This document shows positions 9,517-22,362 of a stretch of 64,000 nucleotides of DNA, piece after piece. Made by a program: the position numbers and the translations under genes. Location of the stretch: contig NC_052356.1 in assembly GCF_009727055.1 (NCBI RefSeq), positions 6,894,002 through 6,958,001 of the forward strand, written 5' to 3'. The notes under the pieces were generated by a model. It was given only the letters and a program-made list of their open reading frames with translations, was not told the origin of the DNA and made no database searches. The stretch is from Benincasa hispida (lineage: Eukaryota; Streptophyta; Magnoliopsida; Cucurbitales; Cucurbitaceae). Position 1 is the first letter of the stretch; each line of letters opens with the position of its first letter.

Positions 9517-12500
9517 TCAGAATTTTGCACAATGTGAAGGCAGACCAGTCTCATGATTCACTGCTACAATCTCAGAAACTTCACATTTCAGCACGTCTTG
9601 CCCTAGCTTGGCTCCGGCAGACTTGAGGCCCTTTAGTGACACTGGTTGATTGAAGAGGTTCAGCGACGGTAGTCTTGAAGCTGCTGGCAATTTCCCATTC
9701 GGTAAGAAATTTACGAAGTTCTCTTTCAATAATGGAACCTCAAAATCTTCCTTCTTGTGCTTGACGACGTTGTCCTTGGCACTTATATGAGCTCCTGGTT
9801 CCATGTGGTTTGTTGAAAAACTGGCTTGATTTGGGAAGTTAGGGTAGAGACTTACATAGCCTCTTAAATACATCATGTCGATTAGGAACTTCTTCCATGA
9901 TGCTTGCCAACCGTTTGTTCTAGATTTGGGGATCTGAACTGGGTTCTCTTTTGCATTTTCTGTAAACCTTGAGTTCATGTAAACATAAAACTCCCTCCAA
10001 TGTTTGGGGAAGAAAACTGCTCCCCAACTGCAGGGGAGCTGATGGAGGTAAGGTGTGTTTGGATGAATCCGCGTGAAGAACTCTGTTGCATTCCATTTAG
10101 GTCTTTCTTTCACTACTTCGACTAGCCGAGGTGTGTAGAGGGAGATTGACGATAGCTCGGGGAGAGATATTTGTGGATCATAGTGATATGCCAGGAGGGC
10201 ATATTTGATCCATAGGTAGTAGTATGGAGAGACTTCAATATCGTCTTCAAGTAGGAGTCCATAATCATCATCCGAAGCAGGATACCAACTCTCACTTACT
10301 GCTCGGATTAGCCCTCCTTGGATGATTCTCCTTCTGAAGCTTTTGGGACCATGGGGCCACTCAAAGGAGCTAACTAATTTTATAGTTTCCTCATCTACTT
10401 TACTGTCCATGTTGAAGCTGATAGGTATCTCATCCCCTAGGTAATATGCATCTTTGAGTGATTTGAGAAGCCTTGTTAATGAGCTGGCACGGTTTTGTGT
10501 GATAATGTTGATTGAAATCCGCATCTTGTTCCAATCTGAAAGGGAACAAAAAAATTGGATGAGGGTTCTGCTGTTGCATGACAAGAGTTTCCATCAGGAG
10601 AAACAGAGGAAAAGGAAAAATAAGAAGTATCTTGGCATTCTTACTTGGAAGTGCGGTTGATCGAAGATCAGCCATCCAAAGAACTTTTGAAATGGAAGGC
10701 CTTGGCAAAAGAATCAGTGTTGTACCATTCAAGTTAGCCTCTGATGCCATTTTCAAAGCCTTCTTCACATTAGGATCAACATCAGCCACGGTGATGACGA
10801 CGCTGGGATTATGTATTTTGATCAATCCCTTCATACTAGCATACACTGCTTGCACCACAGGAACCTCAGAATTTGATATTCCGGAGAGAGCCCCAATAGC
10901 CAAGTCAAATATCTTGAACCTCCGTTCTTTACAAACCAACTTCGGCCATTTAAGAGCAGCTGCAGCATCTTCACATGGGCAGAAGTTGCCGCCCGACACT
11001 ACAATATAAGCCTTCTTGCCAACAGTGGACCTGAACTTTTCAAGTAATGGTGCTAGTGCTTTGACTTCATCAACAGAATGAGCATAGAATAGAGCATCTA
11101 TCTTTTGTGGATGCATAGCTGCCCATTGTGTGATATAACCCGTAGACAGCGCTTTCCACCATTGATCATCTCGAACTTGAACAATGTCCTTGAATATCAC
11201 GGTTGTCTCGGACACATAAGCCAGCCGGTGTTCACTGTCACCCCAGGTTTCTCTGTCTTTTGGGTCTACAGGAAGAACAAATGAGCCAGCATTTCTATAC
11301 TTTTGAAGTTGATAGCTGCATAATTTGGGATTACAACAATTAGCTAATCACAACTTGCTGGACAGATAAATCATATCTGATAATGCTTCATACAGAGGAA
11401 GTTTTATTACACAGTTTGGAAAATCTCTCAATTTTTATTCTAGTGTTGTGTTTGTTTGTTGCACATATTGCACCGAAAAAAGTGAGTTACTAATTTTTTG
11501 AAATGTTGCCATTTCTTATCTTTATCTCTGAATCCGTGTAAGCTTTCCACATGAACTCCATGATTGAAATATTCTATACGGTGCAGGCTAGTTTTATAAT
11601 GAAAAGGCACTTTGGAGATTCTGAGTTTTCTATCTCAGATGTGTCTAATATAATTAGAATAGTGACATAATACAAACAAATTAGGAGATAGAGAAATATG
11701 AGTAGTGGAAACAGCATACAGAGGCGACTTGAAAGTGGATTAGTAAGAAAATTTGAAAGCTAGAGTTGGGTGATCAGATTCCCCTATAGAAAGTTCATTG
11801 AAATAGTGCATGATTTCTTTATTGCTCGCCTCCACTATTGTAATTTTTTAATGCTTTCATTCATCACATTTATGTTATGACAATTCATTTTCAGTATTGA
11901 AGGGAGTGAAGAAAACAGTAATGTAGATGGAGTAAAGTTACCTTAGATGAAGATCTTCTCCAGTTGCAAAGGTGAAGGGGGTTTCAATGAAAAGTGTTTT
12001 CACAAGCTCTGCAGATAAGAACCAAGAGCTGGAGAGAAAATCAACCTGCACAATTTTATTGACGGTGATGTCGTAAGCAGGATCAGGCAAGTAAAGCCCT
12101 GCCTCCTTGGAGCGGAACTTTCGATAACTCGGGAATGTGAAATCCTTTTGTCGAAATGGTAAAATTCTTCCTATGCTGCCTAAAACGGCATTCTTGTACT
12201 TGTCTGTCCCTGCTACATGAGACAAGATCTGTAGCATTTTACGGCCAGGAATCATGTCGTCGTCAAGAATATATACTAAATCGGCTTCAGTTTGTAAGGC
12301 CATTTGAAATCTTCCATAGTACTTGAAGTCATAGCTTGAGCTAATGAAGCTAATTTTTGAGTTGTTATAGCTATCAACAATTCTTTTCAAAGAGAGCTCA
12401 TTTGGACTCCCAAATGCAAGCACCCAAATATGGTGGAAGGGAAGGGTTTGTTGAAGCAAAGAATTAAGCTGTGCACACAGAGTTTTTCTCTTGAAATGGT

Positions 12501-13047
12501 TCAAGATCACAGTAACTTTTGGCTTGTTTGGCCCTCTCAAATCCCACTTGGATTTCATTGCCATTAGCTGAGGAAGAGTCTCAGTTCCAAAGCTTTTGCT
12601 TTGAAAATCTAGAATCTCATTGTAAAGATCTGTTTTCAACTTTATCATCTGCCCATCATTGGACTTCTTTTGCTCAAAATCAATCTTCTCATTCTCACAA
12701 GCTTCCTCAGGAGTGATCGGTCTGAACTCCGCTTGCATCATCAGAGAAGTTGGTTCTTGGTATCGACCCACAACATGGGGTGGTATTACGAACTGTCTCC
12801 ATTGTTGAGCAATTCTAGTAGCCCAAGAGAAATCTGGTTTGGTTCTTAAGTCTATTGAAGGACTGACATAATACAGAAGAAATGTTGCATATAATGCAAA
12901 GGCAAACTGGAGACACGTGAGACCAGCAACAATCTTTGTTGAAGAATTTCTTTGAGGTCTTAACTTCCCCTTCCCTCCAACATAATCACTGATCATCCCT
13001 TCTAAGTAATCCCCATTTCCCGTCGCAGAATTCCGAAACATTCCCAT
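9517..13047 (-). CDS. plant glycosyltransferase with two GT-A-like domains, three coding exons
   Basis: Coding exons on the minus strand are 13047-11942, 11315-10645 and 10535-9517. Both introns have GT...AG ends and the phases join cleanly to 931 codons plus stop. The protein is probably a Golgi type II membrane enzyme: a short N-terminal tail, one hydrophobic segment (about residues 39-61), then a lumenal part. The first catalytic-like domain has PKVTVILNHFKR and the acidic motif ILDDDM (Asp about 262-264), with GEDLHL about 100 residues later, as in GT2-type GT-A folds. A second GT-A-like region starts MRISINIITQNR in exon 3 and carries LLLEDDIE (about 689-691). It resembles Arabidopsis proteins annotated only as glycosyltransferase family 2 (At5g60700 type); donor and acceptor are unknown. 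The upstream in-frame codon at 13056 is GTG, so ATG 13047 is used. No defects are seen. Confidence 0.92.
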
Positions 13048-13082
13048 CTTCTCCACGACACAACTTCAAAACAACTGCAACC

Positions 13083-13158
13083 TGTGACACCAACACAACC
13101 ACATATCAGACATGTCTTTCAAATGAAACTCAGACCAAGTTAAAAGTACTTTTCTCAC
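13083..13158 (-). other. possible 5' UTR intron of the glycosyltransferase gene
   Basis: On the minus strand, TTTTAAG|GTGAG (donor at 13158) and GTGTCACAG|G (acceptor ending 13083) bound a 76-bp candidate intron upstream of the start codon. The site strengths are good, but no transcript evidence is available here. Confidence 0.4.
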
Positions 13159-13569
13159 CTTAAAATCTCCGATTGGGGCAAAAACTATATCTTCCACCTG
13201 AGAAACCTGTGAAGAGATATTGAAATGAGAAAGGGTTTTGCGAAGGAAGTTGAGATATGAATAAGAAGAGGGAGGAATTAAGAGACTTAAAAGAGGAAGA
13301 AGGTTTTGGGTTAGTGTATAAAAGAGAAAAAGAAAGGTGTGGGATATGAGAAAAGAGTGTTTGTACATGAAGAAATGCACTCAATGTCACATGGGGTTGA
13401 CACTTATAATATTAGAGTTTTTCTTTATAACAAACAATGTCAAGAAAAGCATTACCCTCACTGCCTTTTTGTCTTGCTATGTTGAATCCCTCAAGATCCA
13501 ACTTACAAAGCCCCGGATTTAAAGCCTTAGAAAATGGCTACTTCCCTGCGTTTTTGGTACTTCTCTACT

Positions 13570-13586
13570 TTCTCTCTCTCTCTCTA
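13570..13586. repeat. (CT)n microsatellite
   Basis: Short run of CT dinucleotides, followed by a second shorter CTCTCTCT run near 13597. Confidence 0.8.
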
Positions 13587-13619
13587 GAATCTACTTCTCT
13601 CTCTGTAGAAAGTAATTTA

Positions 13620-14191
13620 TAAAATATCCTTTTTAAGAGTATAACATTACCCGTCAAACGTATTTCAAACCTTTTTTCTTTATGAGTTCAACAATTTATA
13701 CCAGTTGAGATATACTTAGTTTGACATGATATTTCAGTAGAGCTAAAAGTATAGTTATACTTCAATTCTTGACTATTGAATTGTATAAGACTCATATATG
13801 TAATTATAGAGAGTTTTATCTCCATAATCTACTCTCTCTAGATAATAATTTGATTGTGCAAAAAGATTTGATTGTAGAAAAGAGATTTGTTCTACTAATT
13901 CTAAGCAATGGATTTATTATGATTTGGTTTAAACTATAAATTTGGTTCTTACGTTTGGAGAAAGTTAGAATTTAGTCTTTATGACTCAAAAGTTTCATTT
14001 TATCACACCACAAGTCGAGATTATTACGGAATATTTCATGATCAAAACATAGAAATGAATTCTTTAACTTTCTGAATTATAAAAACTAAATTCTAGTTCT
14101 AACTTTCTCTAAATTATATATATAAATCAAATTTGTAATTTAACCTTATGATTTCACAACCATTATTTTTAGACGTTTAAGCCTACTAACA
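13620..14191. other. AT-rich intergenic DNA
   Basis: No gene, RNA or mobile-element end was recognised. It ends at an assembly gap. Confidence 0.6.
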
Positions 14192-14208
14192 NNNNNNNNN
14201 NNNNNNNN
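14192..14208. other. assembly gap (17 N)
   Basis: A run of 17 N followed directly by a poly(A) tract of about 20. The homopolymer is the probable reason for the unresolved bases. A single N also occurs at 50566 within an AT dinucleotide repeat. Confidence 0.98.
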
Positions 14209-14303
14209 AAAAAAAAAAAAAAAAAAACCCAAAAACCTCACCATCATATATTTTCCTCTTTCTTTAGAAATATATGAAAGAAACTAAAATATTAAAACTA
14301 ATA

Positions 14304-14378
14304 CGAGCATAACTCAATTGACGTAAACTCGTACTTTCAACATAGAGATGAGTGGTTCGATTCTCCCATCCCATATAT
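14304..14378 (+). repeat. tRNA-derived SINE head
   Basis: GAGCATAACTCAATTGACG resembles a pol III box A and GGTTCGATTCTCC (14354 on) a box B, about 45 bp apart. No cloverleaf or CCA-adjacent acceptor stem is formed, so it is a SINE head and not a tRNA gene. It is followed by an A-rich stretch. Confidence 0.5.
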
Positions 14379-15202
14379 TGTAAAAAAAAGAAAAAAAGTA
14401 ATTATTTGAAACCCATAAGCTAAATTCACAACCCAAATCTCTAAAATAATAACACCCTTAAAAAAAAGAATTTTTTTAATTCAAAAGTGAAAGAAAGGAT
14501 AGGTCAAAACGCCATATTTGAAGGCAGATCTGACTGCGAAAGCAACCAAAGGAAGCAGGAGATGGCCAAAAAGACAACAAACAGAGAAGTAAAAAAATAA
14601 TAATACTTACAAAAAAAAAAACTTGAAGTTAAAGCAAAAGAATAATGGAAAAATAGAAGCCAAATGAACAGCTAACGATATCTTCTTCAGCAAAACATCC
14701 AAAGCCAAACAAAAATAAACAACTTGAAATTAAAACCATAGGCATCAAAATAAGCCTTAAAATACTATCAAAGAGGAATAAAAGTGTTTTGACTTTGTAT
14801 ACAGTTAGAAGAAACGTAGAGAAATGAAGTAGCAAGTTCTGAAAAATGGGTTTCTCCCAAACTTTAATTTTGGCCAATTTGAATGCAAAGAAAAAAATAA
14901 ATAAAAAAAATAAAGTGTTCATGTTGGTTTTTAATTTGGTTAGGTTTTTTTGTGAGTGGAGGATGATGAAAAGAGATGGATTTTTATTTTTATTTTTTTA
15001 TTTGAATAAAGAGATCAAGAATTAGGATTTTATTTCGATTAGAAGATGAGTCAAGATGCATTATCTTATATGAAATAATTAGAGCTGAGTTGCAAGTTGA
15101 AAATTTTGAATCCATGCATTAGTGTGTTTTTACTTTTTGGGGCATGCAAATGTAAAGTTTCATTGAGGTTGCTTCTATAAAGTTAAAAAAAAAAGGAAAA
15201 AA

Positions 15203-15262
15203 ATCGAGCATAATTTAATTGATATAATATTAACTATTAAGAGGTTTGTAGTTCAAATTCTT
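15203..15262 (+). repeat. degenerate tRNA-derived SINE head
   Basis: TCGAGCATAATTTAATTGA (box A-like) and GTAGTTCAAATTC (box B-like) have the same spacing as the copy at 14304. It is more diverged. Confidence 0.4.
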
Positions 15263-15440
15263 ATATTGTCTATCGTAAATAACATATGGATTATTTCGAT
15301 AATGTTTCTGTTTTTTACTTTTTATTTTTAAATTTTATAAAATATGTGTGCTCGAGTACTTGTTTCATATGGTTTGCTTGTTTTTAAATAATGTTAGAAA
15401 TTCATTAAAGTTTTGCAAAAAAAAAAAAAGAACATATTAC

Positions 15441-15978
15441 GGGGATTCATGGATTGGGTTGGGTTAAAAGACTTTTTAGACTCAACTAAATTGTTCGGAT
15501 TGTAAATTTTTTCAACCTAAATAACCCTTATGAAAAAATGAACCCAACCAAATATTTGGGTTGGTTTGGTTCGAGTTAATTGGGTTATTTATTTAAAATT
15601 TTGTTCTAAAAAGAAGCAAAACGTAAATATGTAAAAATCTAATTTAATTATTTTCATATATTGAATTAAGATTAACAACTCAATAGTGACATTTTCTTTC
15701 TAAAGTGCAAAGAAACTACTTTTAAAAGTTGTTGAAGAATAAATTATTAAAAAAATATTGGAATTAAATCAAATTAAAATCAATATATGTATAAATAATT
15801 GTGTTATAAATAATAATAAAAAATATCTTAAAGTTAATAATAAATTCAGGTTGGTTTGGGTTATATTAGGTGAACCTATGAACCAATCCGACCCATAAAA
15901 TTTTCATTTATTCGAATCCAACCCAACCCAAACCACACAGTTGGAGTTTTTTTAGGTCATCGGGTTTTTTGAACACCC
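15441..15978. repeat. GGGTTGGGTT-rich terminal-inverted-repeat element
   Basis: The left end GGGGATTCATGGATTGGG and the reverse complement of the right end GGGTGTTCAAAAAACCCG are related. Both arms continue into opposed GGGTTGGGTT / AACCCAACCC blocks around an AT-rich centre. It is non-coding. No clear target-site duplication was found, so the ends are approximate. Confidence 0.5.
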
Positions 15979-17285
15979 ATAGAACATACCAAGGTGTTTA
16001 ACTCTTAACAATTTTATTTATTATGTTAAGTTCATAATTTCTTTTTTTAGTACAAGTGAGAGCACAAAGGGACTTAAACCAAAGATCTCGAGGTCAATTG
16101 GCTATGCTCGCTTTTGCGTTAATTTCATAATCTAAATCAAATTGTTGTGAGCATCATATGCCATATAAATCCAATTCTTGTTGGAGTGGGGAACTGAACC
16201 AATCTACAACTCTTAGATGATAAAAAGTGTTTTATCTACTAAGTTTTATTCAAACTAAGGGTGAAAAGGTGTTATTCAAATACATTTCATTGGCTAAATT
16301 ATAAATATTAAATGTTTCAATATTTAAGCTGGCATTGTTCCCTTCTCTACTTTTGTTATAGTGAATAAATGAATTGGACCCATACATTTTTTACGAGTAA
16401 TAGCGTAGGATAGCACTTTTAGGACTAATAATTAAATATATAACAACATTTCTAAAGAATTGTAAATATATAATAAAATGTATCAATGATAAGCTCCTAC
16501 CAGCTATACAATCTATTATTAATAGATTCCGAAAGTTAGATCTAAATTTTGCTATATCTGTAAATTATTTTACATTGTACTGTATTTGGAATTTGATTAC
16601 TATATTTACAGTCATCCCTAAAAAAATTCGACAATCTATCCACGATTTTACGTGTGCGAAATTATATTTTATTCTAAAATGGGTAGTAACTTACCACCAT
16701 AGTCTCTAGAGACTCATTTAGAAAAGGTCATGTAAAATATAATAAAAGAGAAGAAAAACAAAAAGCATTTGTTACTTTGAAATGAAACAACACATATCAC
16801 AATCAAAGGATTTCCTTTTAGCATGAAATTAGGATATTTTCCCAGTGGGTATATTAGCATTCGTTAGAAAGCCTAAAGTTCTTGAACTTTCCTACCAAAA
16901 AGAAAGTAATTTTGATAACCTTTTCTTTTCCATCAATCTTCTTCATTTTTCAACCATAGATTTGATTGAATATAATGCTTTGAAATTCAACAAGTTGTTA
17001 TATATTCATTGTAACTATCACAACTTCGTTTTTTTCGTTTCCATAACGGTTTCGAATGAACAATCAAAAATATTATTTTGGTCTCTATATTTCTGTTCTA
17101 TTCTATTTTAAGTCCTGTATTTTTTTTATTGTCTAATTTCAATCTATATATTTTCGAGTAGTCATTGTACTTCAAATAGATATTAAATTTATTCATTCAA
17201 AGTCTTCTTTTTTCAAAATTGGTTAAATATTATTAATAATAATTTTAATGCAAGAAAATCACGACATTGTGAATGTGTCAAAATA
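15979..17285. other. AT-rich intergenic DNA
   Basis: No credible gene. The open frame 16845-17111 is low-complexity F/L/N-rich and has no recognisable motif. Confidence 0.6.
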
Positions 17286-17350
17286 AACATAGCTCAATTG
17301 ACATATAAGATGTGTTAGGCAATTAAGAGATTTGTGTCGTTTGAACTCTT
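17286..17350 (+). repeat. tRNA-derived SINE head
   Basis: CATAGCTCAATTGACATA matches the box A-like segment of the copies at 14304 and 15203. GTGTCGTTTGAACTC at 17334 is a decayed box B. Confidence 0.45.
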
Positions 17351-17514
17351 TCACTTCTGTTGTACTTACACTGTAAATATACTTTCATGGACTAATTTTA
17401 AGATTTATTGAAAGTATTGAAATTGAATATTAAAAGCTTAAAGACCAAAATAATATTTCAACTAATATTTTCTCTTATATATATAATGAAATGAAAATGA
17501 GGGTTATTTTCAAA

Positions 17515-17707
17515 TAAAGAAAAATGAGTAAACTTATTTATAAATATAGTAAAATGTCACTAAGTGATAACCATAATAGACTTCTATTACTATTGTGGTC
17601 TATCATTTAGTGATAGAAGTCTATCGTGGTTTATCTTGTTTTATTACTAATAAACAGTGACATTTTGCTATACTTGAAAATATTTTAAATAGTTTTATCA
17701 TTTAAAA
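17515..17707. repeat. TATCA/TGATA dispersed repeat, copy 1
   Basis: The core is built from alternating TGATAGAAGTCTATC and its partial inverse. It is flanked by ATTTATAAATATAGTAAAATG on one side and by TTTTGCTATACTTG...ATAGTTTTATCATTTAAAA on the other. The same flanks and core recur at 17885, 19303 and 25540. Confidence 0.7.
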
Positions 17708-17884
17708 CAATTATTCTTTTCATACTATGGTAGATAATAGATTCTATATAAAATGTAAATGAAACATCTTCAACACAAAACTTTAGTCTTCATTCGAGGA
17801 TGTAATTTACTATATCGTTTTTGTTCAATTTTAATTTTTCAAATTTACATTTAAAAAACTCACTTTACCTTTCCGATATTAATT

Positions 17885-18115
17885 TTTGGAAAATTATTTC
17901 AAATGGTAAAACTGTTGAAAATATTTACAAGATATAACAAAATTTTAGAACTATTAATGATAGACGTTGATAAACACTAATAGACTTCTATTCGTGTCTA
18001 TCAATGTCACTGATAGAAGTCTATTAGTATTTATCAGCATCTATCATATTCTAAAATTTTACTATATTTTATAAATATTTTAGCTCATTTCTCTGTATTT
18101 ACAAATCGTCCTTAT
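17885..18115. repeat. TATCA/TGATA dispersed repeat, copy 2
   Basis: Flanked by AATTATTTCAAATGGTAAAA and TTTTACTATATTTTATAAAT. The core contains CACTGATAGAAGTCTATTAG and AATAGACTTCTATTCGTG, so it can fold on itself. Confidence 0.7.
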
Positions 18116-19302
18116 TTTTTTTTATTTAAGAAAAAAAAACTCACTAAGGCTGGCTTTGGTATTACTCTTGAGAACGCTAAAAGTGGTGACGTAAAAATTT
18201 TAAATGCTTTAAGTATTTGTAAAGTTGATTGTGAATAAATGTGTTAAAATCACCTTTTAAAATACACATTCATTTTCACACTATTTAGGTAGATTTTTTT
18301 AGAATAGATAGTTATTTCTTAATTAATAAGTTTTAAGATCTCATATTTATCCTTTATAATATTAAAATTGATTTTGTATTTTTAGTATATTCCTTGCACA
18401 CCCAAATTTTATATTCTAAATTTTAAAAAATGATTAGTTCAGTGGCACCAATTTTTTTTTTGGTTATATTTTATTAAAAAGATTTGCACGTATTTTTCTC
18501 ATATATAACCATTAATCTAGAGCAAACAAAATATAGTTTTTTTTAAAAAAAAAAACAACAAAGGATATAAAATTGTATCCAGTTACTAAAAAATATAAAT
18601 TATCAACAAAATAATAAAAATGTGGAAATTTTGATAGTGGGTCTATTTAAGTATTATTCTAATCACAATAATTTAATACTATTTACCGAAAATACCATAA
18701 TATACATTTTTATGTTGGAAATTGAAATTTGTCAAACTCTAATTTACTTTATTTTATTGTTAATTTTTTTAAAAGAAACACAATTATCCACGATTATTTT
18801 AAAAAGGTAAACTAAATTATAGTCTCTTTTCGATAAATTTATTTTTAAGTGAGCATGTGTACTAGATATGCTTTTTCTTTTTTCTTCTTTTTAAAATAGA
18901 TGTTGAAAAAATTAGTGTAGATAAAAATAAAATAAAATAAAATAATAATATAATAAAATAAAATAAATAAAAGGATCAAAATTAAATAAATTCTCAGTGA
19001 TCAAAATAGGATAAAATCCACCAAAATAAAATACATTATATCATTGGCAGATTGGAAGCACATTCGAAGTATCATTCAGATTGAAGAATACTTTTTCTTT
19101 GTCCTTTATTATTAATTTATTATTATTATTATTTAAAAAAAACACTTTAACGCGTAGAAATATAAATATGCGTGATTTGATCATTTAACATATGAATAAT
19201 TAAAATCAATTAAAGTTCTGCTTATATAATAATTTAAGTAAGCACTTCATAGGTATTTTTCTTAATAAATAAATAACAAAAAAAACTAGTATTTAATAAA
19301 AA
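18116..19302. other. AT-rich intergenic DNA with (AAAAT)n-like tract
   Basis: No gene was recognised. About 18921-18970 is a low-complexity AAAAT/AATAAT tract. The frame 18622-18810 is AT-driven and featureless. Confidence 0.6.
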
Positions 19303-19515
19303 AATTATTTTAAATGATAAAACTATTAAAAATATTCATAAATAATAACAAAATATTACAGGATAGCACGATAGACTATTATCTGTGTCTATCATGAAAT
19401 AAATATACAATATTACTATCTTTGTCTATCATGACATAGATAGACACATAGAGTAGTCTATTGCGGTTTATTGTAGTCTTTTAACAAATTCATTTTCCTA
19501 TATTTGAAAATAACT
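19303..19515. repeat. TATCA/TGATA dispersed repeat, copy 3
   Basis: It starts AATTATTTTAAATGATAAAA and has a core with CTATCATGAAATA, CTATCATGACATAGATAG and related units, then AATTCATTTTCCTATATTTG. Confidence 0.6.
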
Positions 19516-19748
19516 CTAATTAATAATTATTTATAAAATTTATTTTTGTTAAGTAATCACTAATCATGATAAATTTATTGTTTATAAAACGATACATAAA
19601 TTAATAGTACAAATTTATTATTTATATCATTTCATTAAAGTACTTGTTTATAAAATATAACCTCTTTTTTAGACTTCCAATTGATCTAAAAAATTTCATA
19701 ATACTCTAACAAGAACTCAAGTTTATTTATCTCTAATACTTAAATATT

Positions 19749-20061
19749 TAAGCCTCTTTTCATTAACCATTTGGTTTTTGAAAATTAAGTTTATAAACGT
19801 TTTCCGCCAATTCTTTTTGTCTGCTTTTTAATAGTATATTAATATACAAGGAGTGTTTTATATGCTAGTTTAATATTCAAACATTAAACTAAAAAATCAA
19901 ATAGTTATCAACGTCATAACTTTTGTTTTTAAAATTTGGCTAAGATATTAATTTTTTTGTTAGAAAAAATGAAAATCATGATAAAATTATGAAAGAAGAC
20001 CAATAAAATCTTCAAAAACTAAAATAATAAAAAATCAAATGATTAACAAATGGGATCTTAA
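19749..20061. repeat. MITE-like element
   Basis: The left end AAGCCTCTTTTCATTAACC and the reverse complement of the right end TAAGATCCCATTTGTTAATC are related. Both continue into CATTTGGTTTTTG / CATTTGATTTTTT. A second partial copy of the same end (GTGCCCTTTAATAACCATTT) starts at about 20063. Non-coding. Confidence 0.45.
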
Positions 20062-20266
20062 GGTGCCCTTTAATAACCATTTGATTGTTGGTTTTTAATT
20101 TTTAAAAAGTAAGTTTATAAACACTATCTTTGTCCATAAATTTATCCATTTTGTTATCAACTTTTTATAGATGTTTTCAAAATTCATTTTTTTTTTTAAA
20201 AAAACTCTTTTGATAACGATTTGATTTTTATTTTTGAAAATGATGCTTATTGACCAACTTCTACTT

Positions 20267-20304
20267 GTGCGCGCGCGCGCACACACATATATATATATAT
20301 ATAT
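20267..20304. repeat. compound (GC)n(AC)n(AT)n microsatellite
   Basis: Adjacent runs of GC, then AC, then AT dinucleotides, all alternating purine-pyrimidine. Confidence 0.9.
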
Positions 20305-20404
20305 TTGTTATTTAATTTTTTTAAAGAAACTTTTCGAATTCAAATTTTTAAAATTTATTATCATTTTTAAAATTTAGTTAAGAATTCAAATATCATCTGC
20401 CAAA

Positions 20405-22352
20405 GAAATTTGGAGAAAAATATTGAAAACTTGTATCCATAATGGAAATCCTTTTGAAAAGCTAATTCATTGATAATCAATTTAAATTCCAATTGAAAAG
20501 CTTCTAACAACTTGTAAAATTTACTATAACAAAAGCACTAAGTGGATTGACTTAATTAATTAAGAGAACCCAAATTTCAGCTGCCTTTGACCACTATAAC
20601 TTATGTATAGAAAAAAAGAGCAAAGTTTGGTGTAGCTCTATTTGGCCTATCAATGTAGAAAATTCAAAGAACACAAAATAATAATAACAATTTTATTGTA
20701 TTTGTTTGATTGAAAACAATGGTTTCCCATTTGCATACCAAACAATATTAGATAAAGTTTATGTTAAAAGGGAAAATTTTATTCAAATCAGTTTGGTTGG
20801 CTACCACATTCAAAACACTTTATTAATAAAATAGTATATGGTAGAAATATTGGTATATGAATATACAATACAACATTTTTTTTACAACAATTTTAGATTT
20901 TCATGACACAAGAGGAATGCTAAATCAAGTTAGAAGAAAGAAATAAAAATGTCTTATTGTAATTTTGATACTATTATATAGGCCAAAGTGAATATAGATC
21001 TGTTGTAATTTTGACATATATATTCATTTCATTGAAGTCGGAGATCCAAATTCTCATACAATTCCACTCGTTATACTAAAAAAAATATTGTTATATTGCG
21101 TAATATAGTCTTTAGGGTAACATCATTTTCTTATGTATGTGTTCAAGATATGATTTAACTATTGATGCCATATGTTAAACACCAATTTAAATGTTGGCTA
21201 AGCCATTTTGAATGGAATAAAAAAAAATCCCAAGCATTCTCACCTTTGAATGGAAATTGCAAAGAGGTGAAAATTTCAAAGCTTTGAGAGGTTTTGAACT
21301 TAGAAAGCACTTACCTAACACAACTAAAATTTTAGTTGATTTTGAAAGAGGTAAACCATAAAATAGACATAATGCAATGCAATGGATCGAGTGTTGTCCT
21401 AGACAAGGTTCAAAGTTCATGAGTGAACTCAAATCTAATGAAAAATAAGAGGCAACATGGAGTGCATCCTCCAAAAGGAAAAAGTAAGAACTTTAGGTTT
21501 TGAGCTGACCAACCGAGCTGGAAAATATATACAATCGAGAAATATATGAGTCGAGCTCAACCATGGCACCTTGCAATCTTGATGGTCGCAACCATCCTAA
21601 CATTGTCGATGTTACACGTAACTGTAGGCAAGTGTTAGAGGAAGGGTATTATAAAATCTCCATTCGACAATCCCTAAGGGAAAAAATATAATTAATTTCC
21701 AAAGGAGGACCCTGACTTTACTCTATGTGTTTAGCTGAATTATACACTCCATGTACTTAGGCATCGGACTGTGATAGACTTGGTAGCACACTTGTGCTTG
21801 TAACTCTCATGTAGGTCAACTCGAAGAATGAGACCAGATAAAAGAAGCTTGCTGACAAGGAAGCCCACAAAGGGCTCGTGACGACAAAAAGAAATTTTAT
21901 GCATGATGGTAGAATATGTCATAATTAAGTTAACAACAATTTGTAACTATCACAAAAACGATAATAACATCAATGTTTTACTATTAATAATAATGTTTGT
22001 TAAATAAATATTTGAGATGTTTAAATTTGTTTTGTGTTTACTTTTTTTTTTTTTTTTTTTCAATTCAAGAACATGTCTCTAACTCCATTAAGTATTTATT
22101 CCTATTATACTAATTAATTGCTTTTGGAGTATTGTATAGAGATGATAAGAGAAAGACAGTTTGCTTGTTATTATTAATATTATTTTTGTGTATGTTCAAC
22201 AATGTGTAAATATTAGGATTCCAACATTTATAGTTAGTTGAATTATACTGTATTTAGAAGAACTATTTTTGTTATCATATGCGAAAACATAATAATGTAA
22301 CCTAGAGATTGTTACTCTTTTCTTTCATCAATATGTGAATCTATCTTACTAA
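20405..22352. other. intergenic DNA with one unexplained less AT-rich patch
   Basis: Mostly AT-rich and featureless. Between about 21180 and 21920 the composition is closer to coding. Interrupted frames occur on both strands (21187-21474 and 21740-21922 minus; plus-strand stretches too), but no family was recognised and stops are frequent. A decayed mobile-element coding region is the likeliest explanation. Confidence 0.35.
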
Positions 22353-22362
22353 ATTTATTTAA

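Noticed and set aside
13310..13335. TATAAAAG near 13317 as glycosyltransferase TATA box
   Set aside because: The motif reads in the plus direction, whereas the gene is on the minus strand.
14304..14378. Possible tRNA gene
   Set aside because: Box A and B are present but no acceptor or anticodon stem pairs; the same head recurs in decayed form nearby, so it is a SINE.
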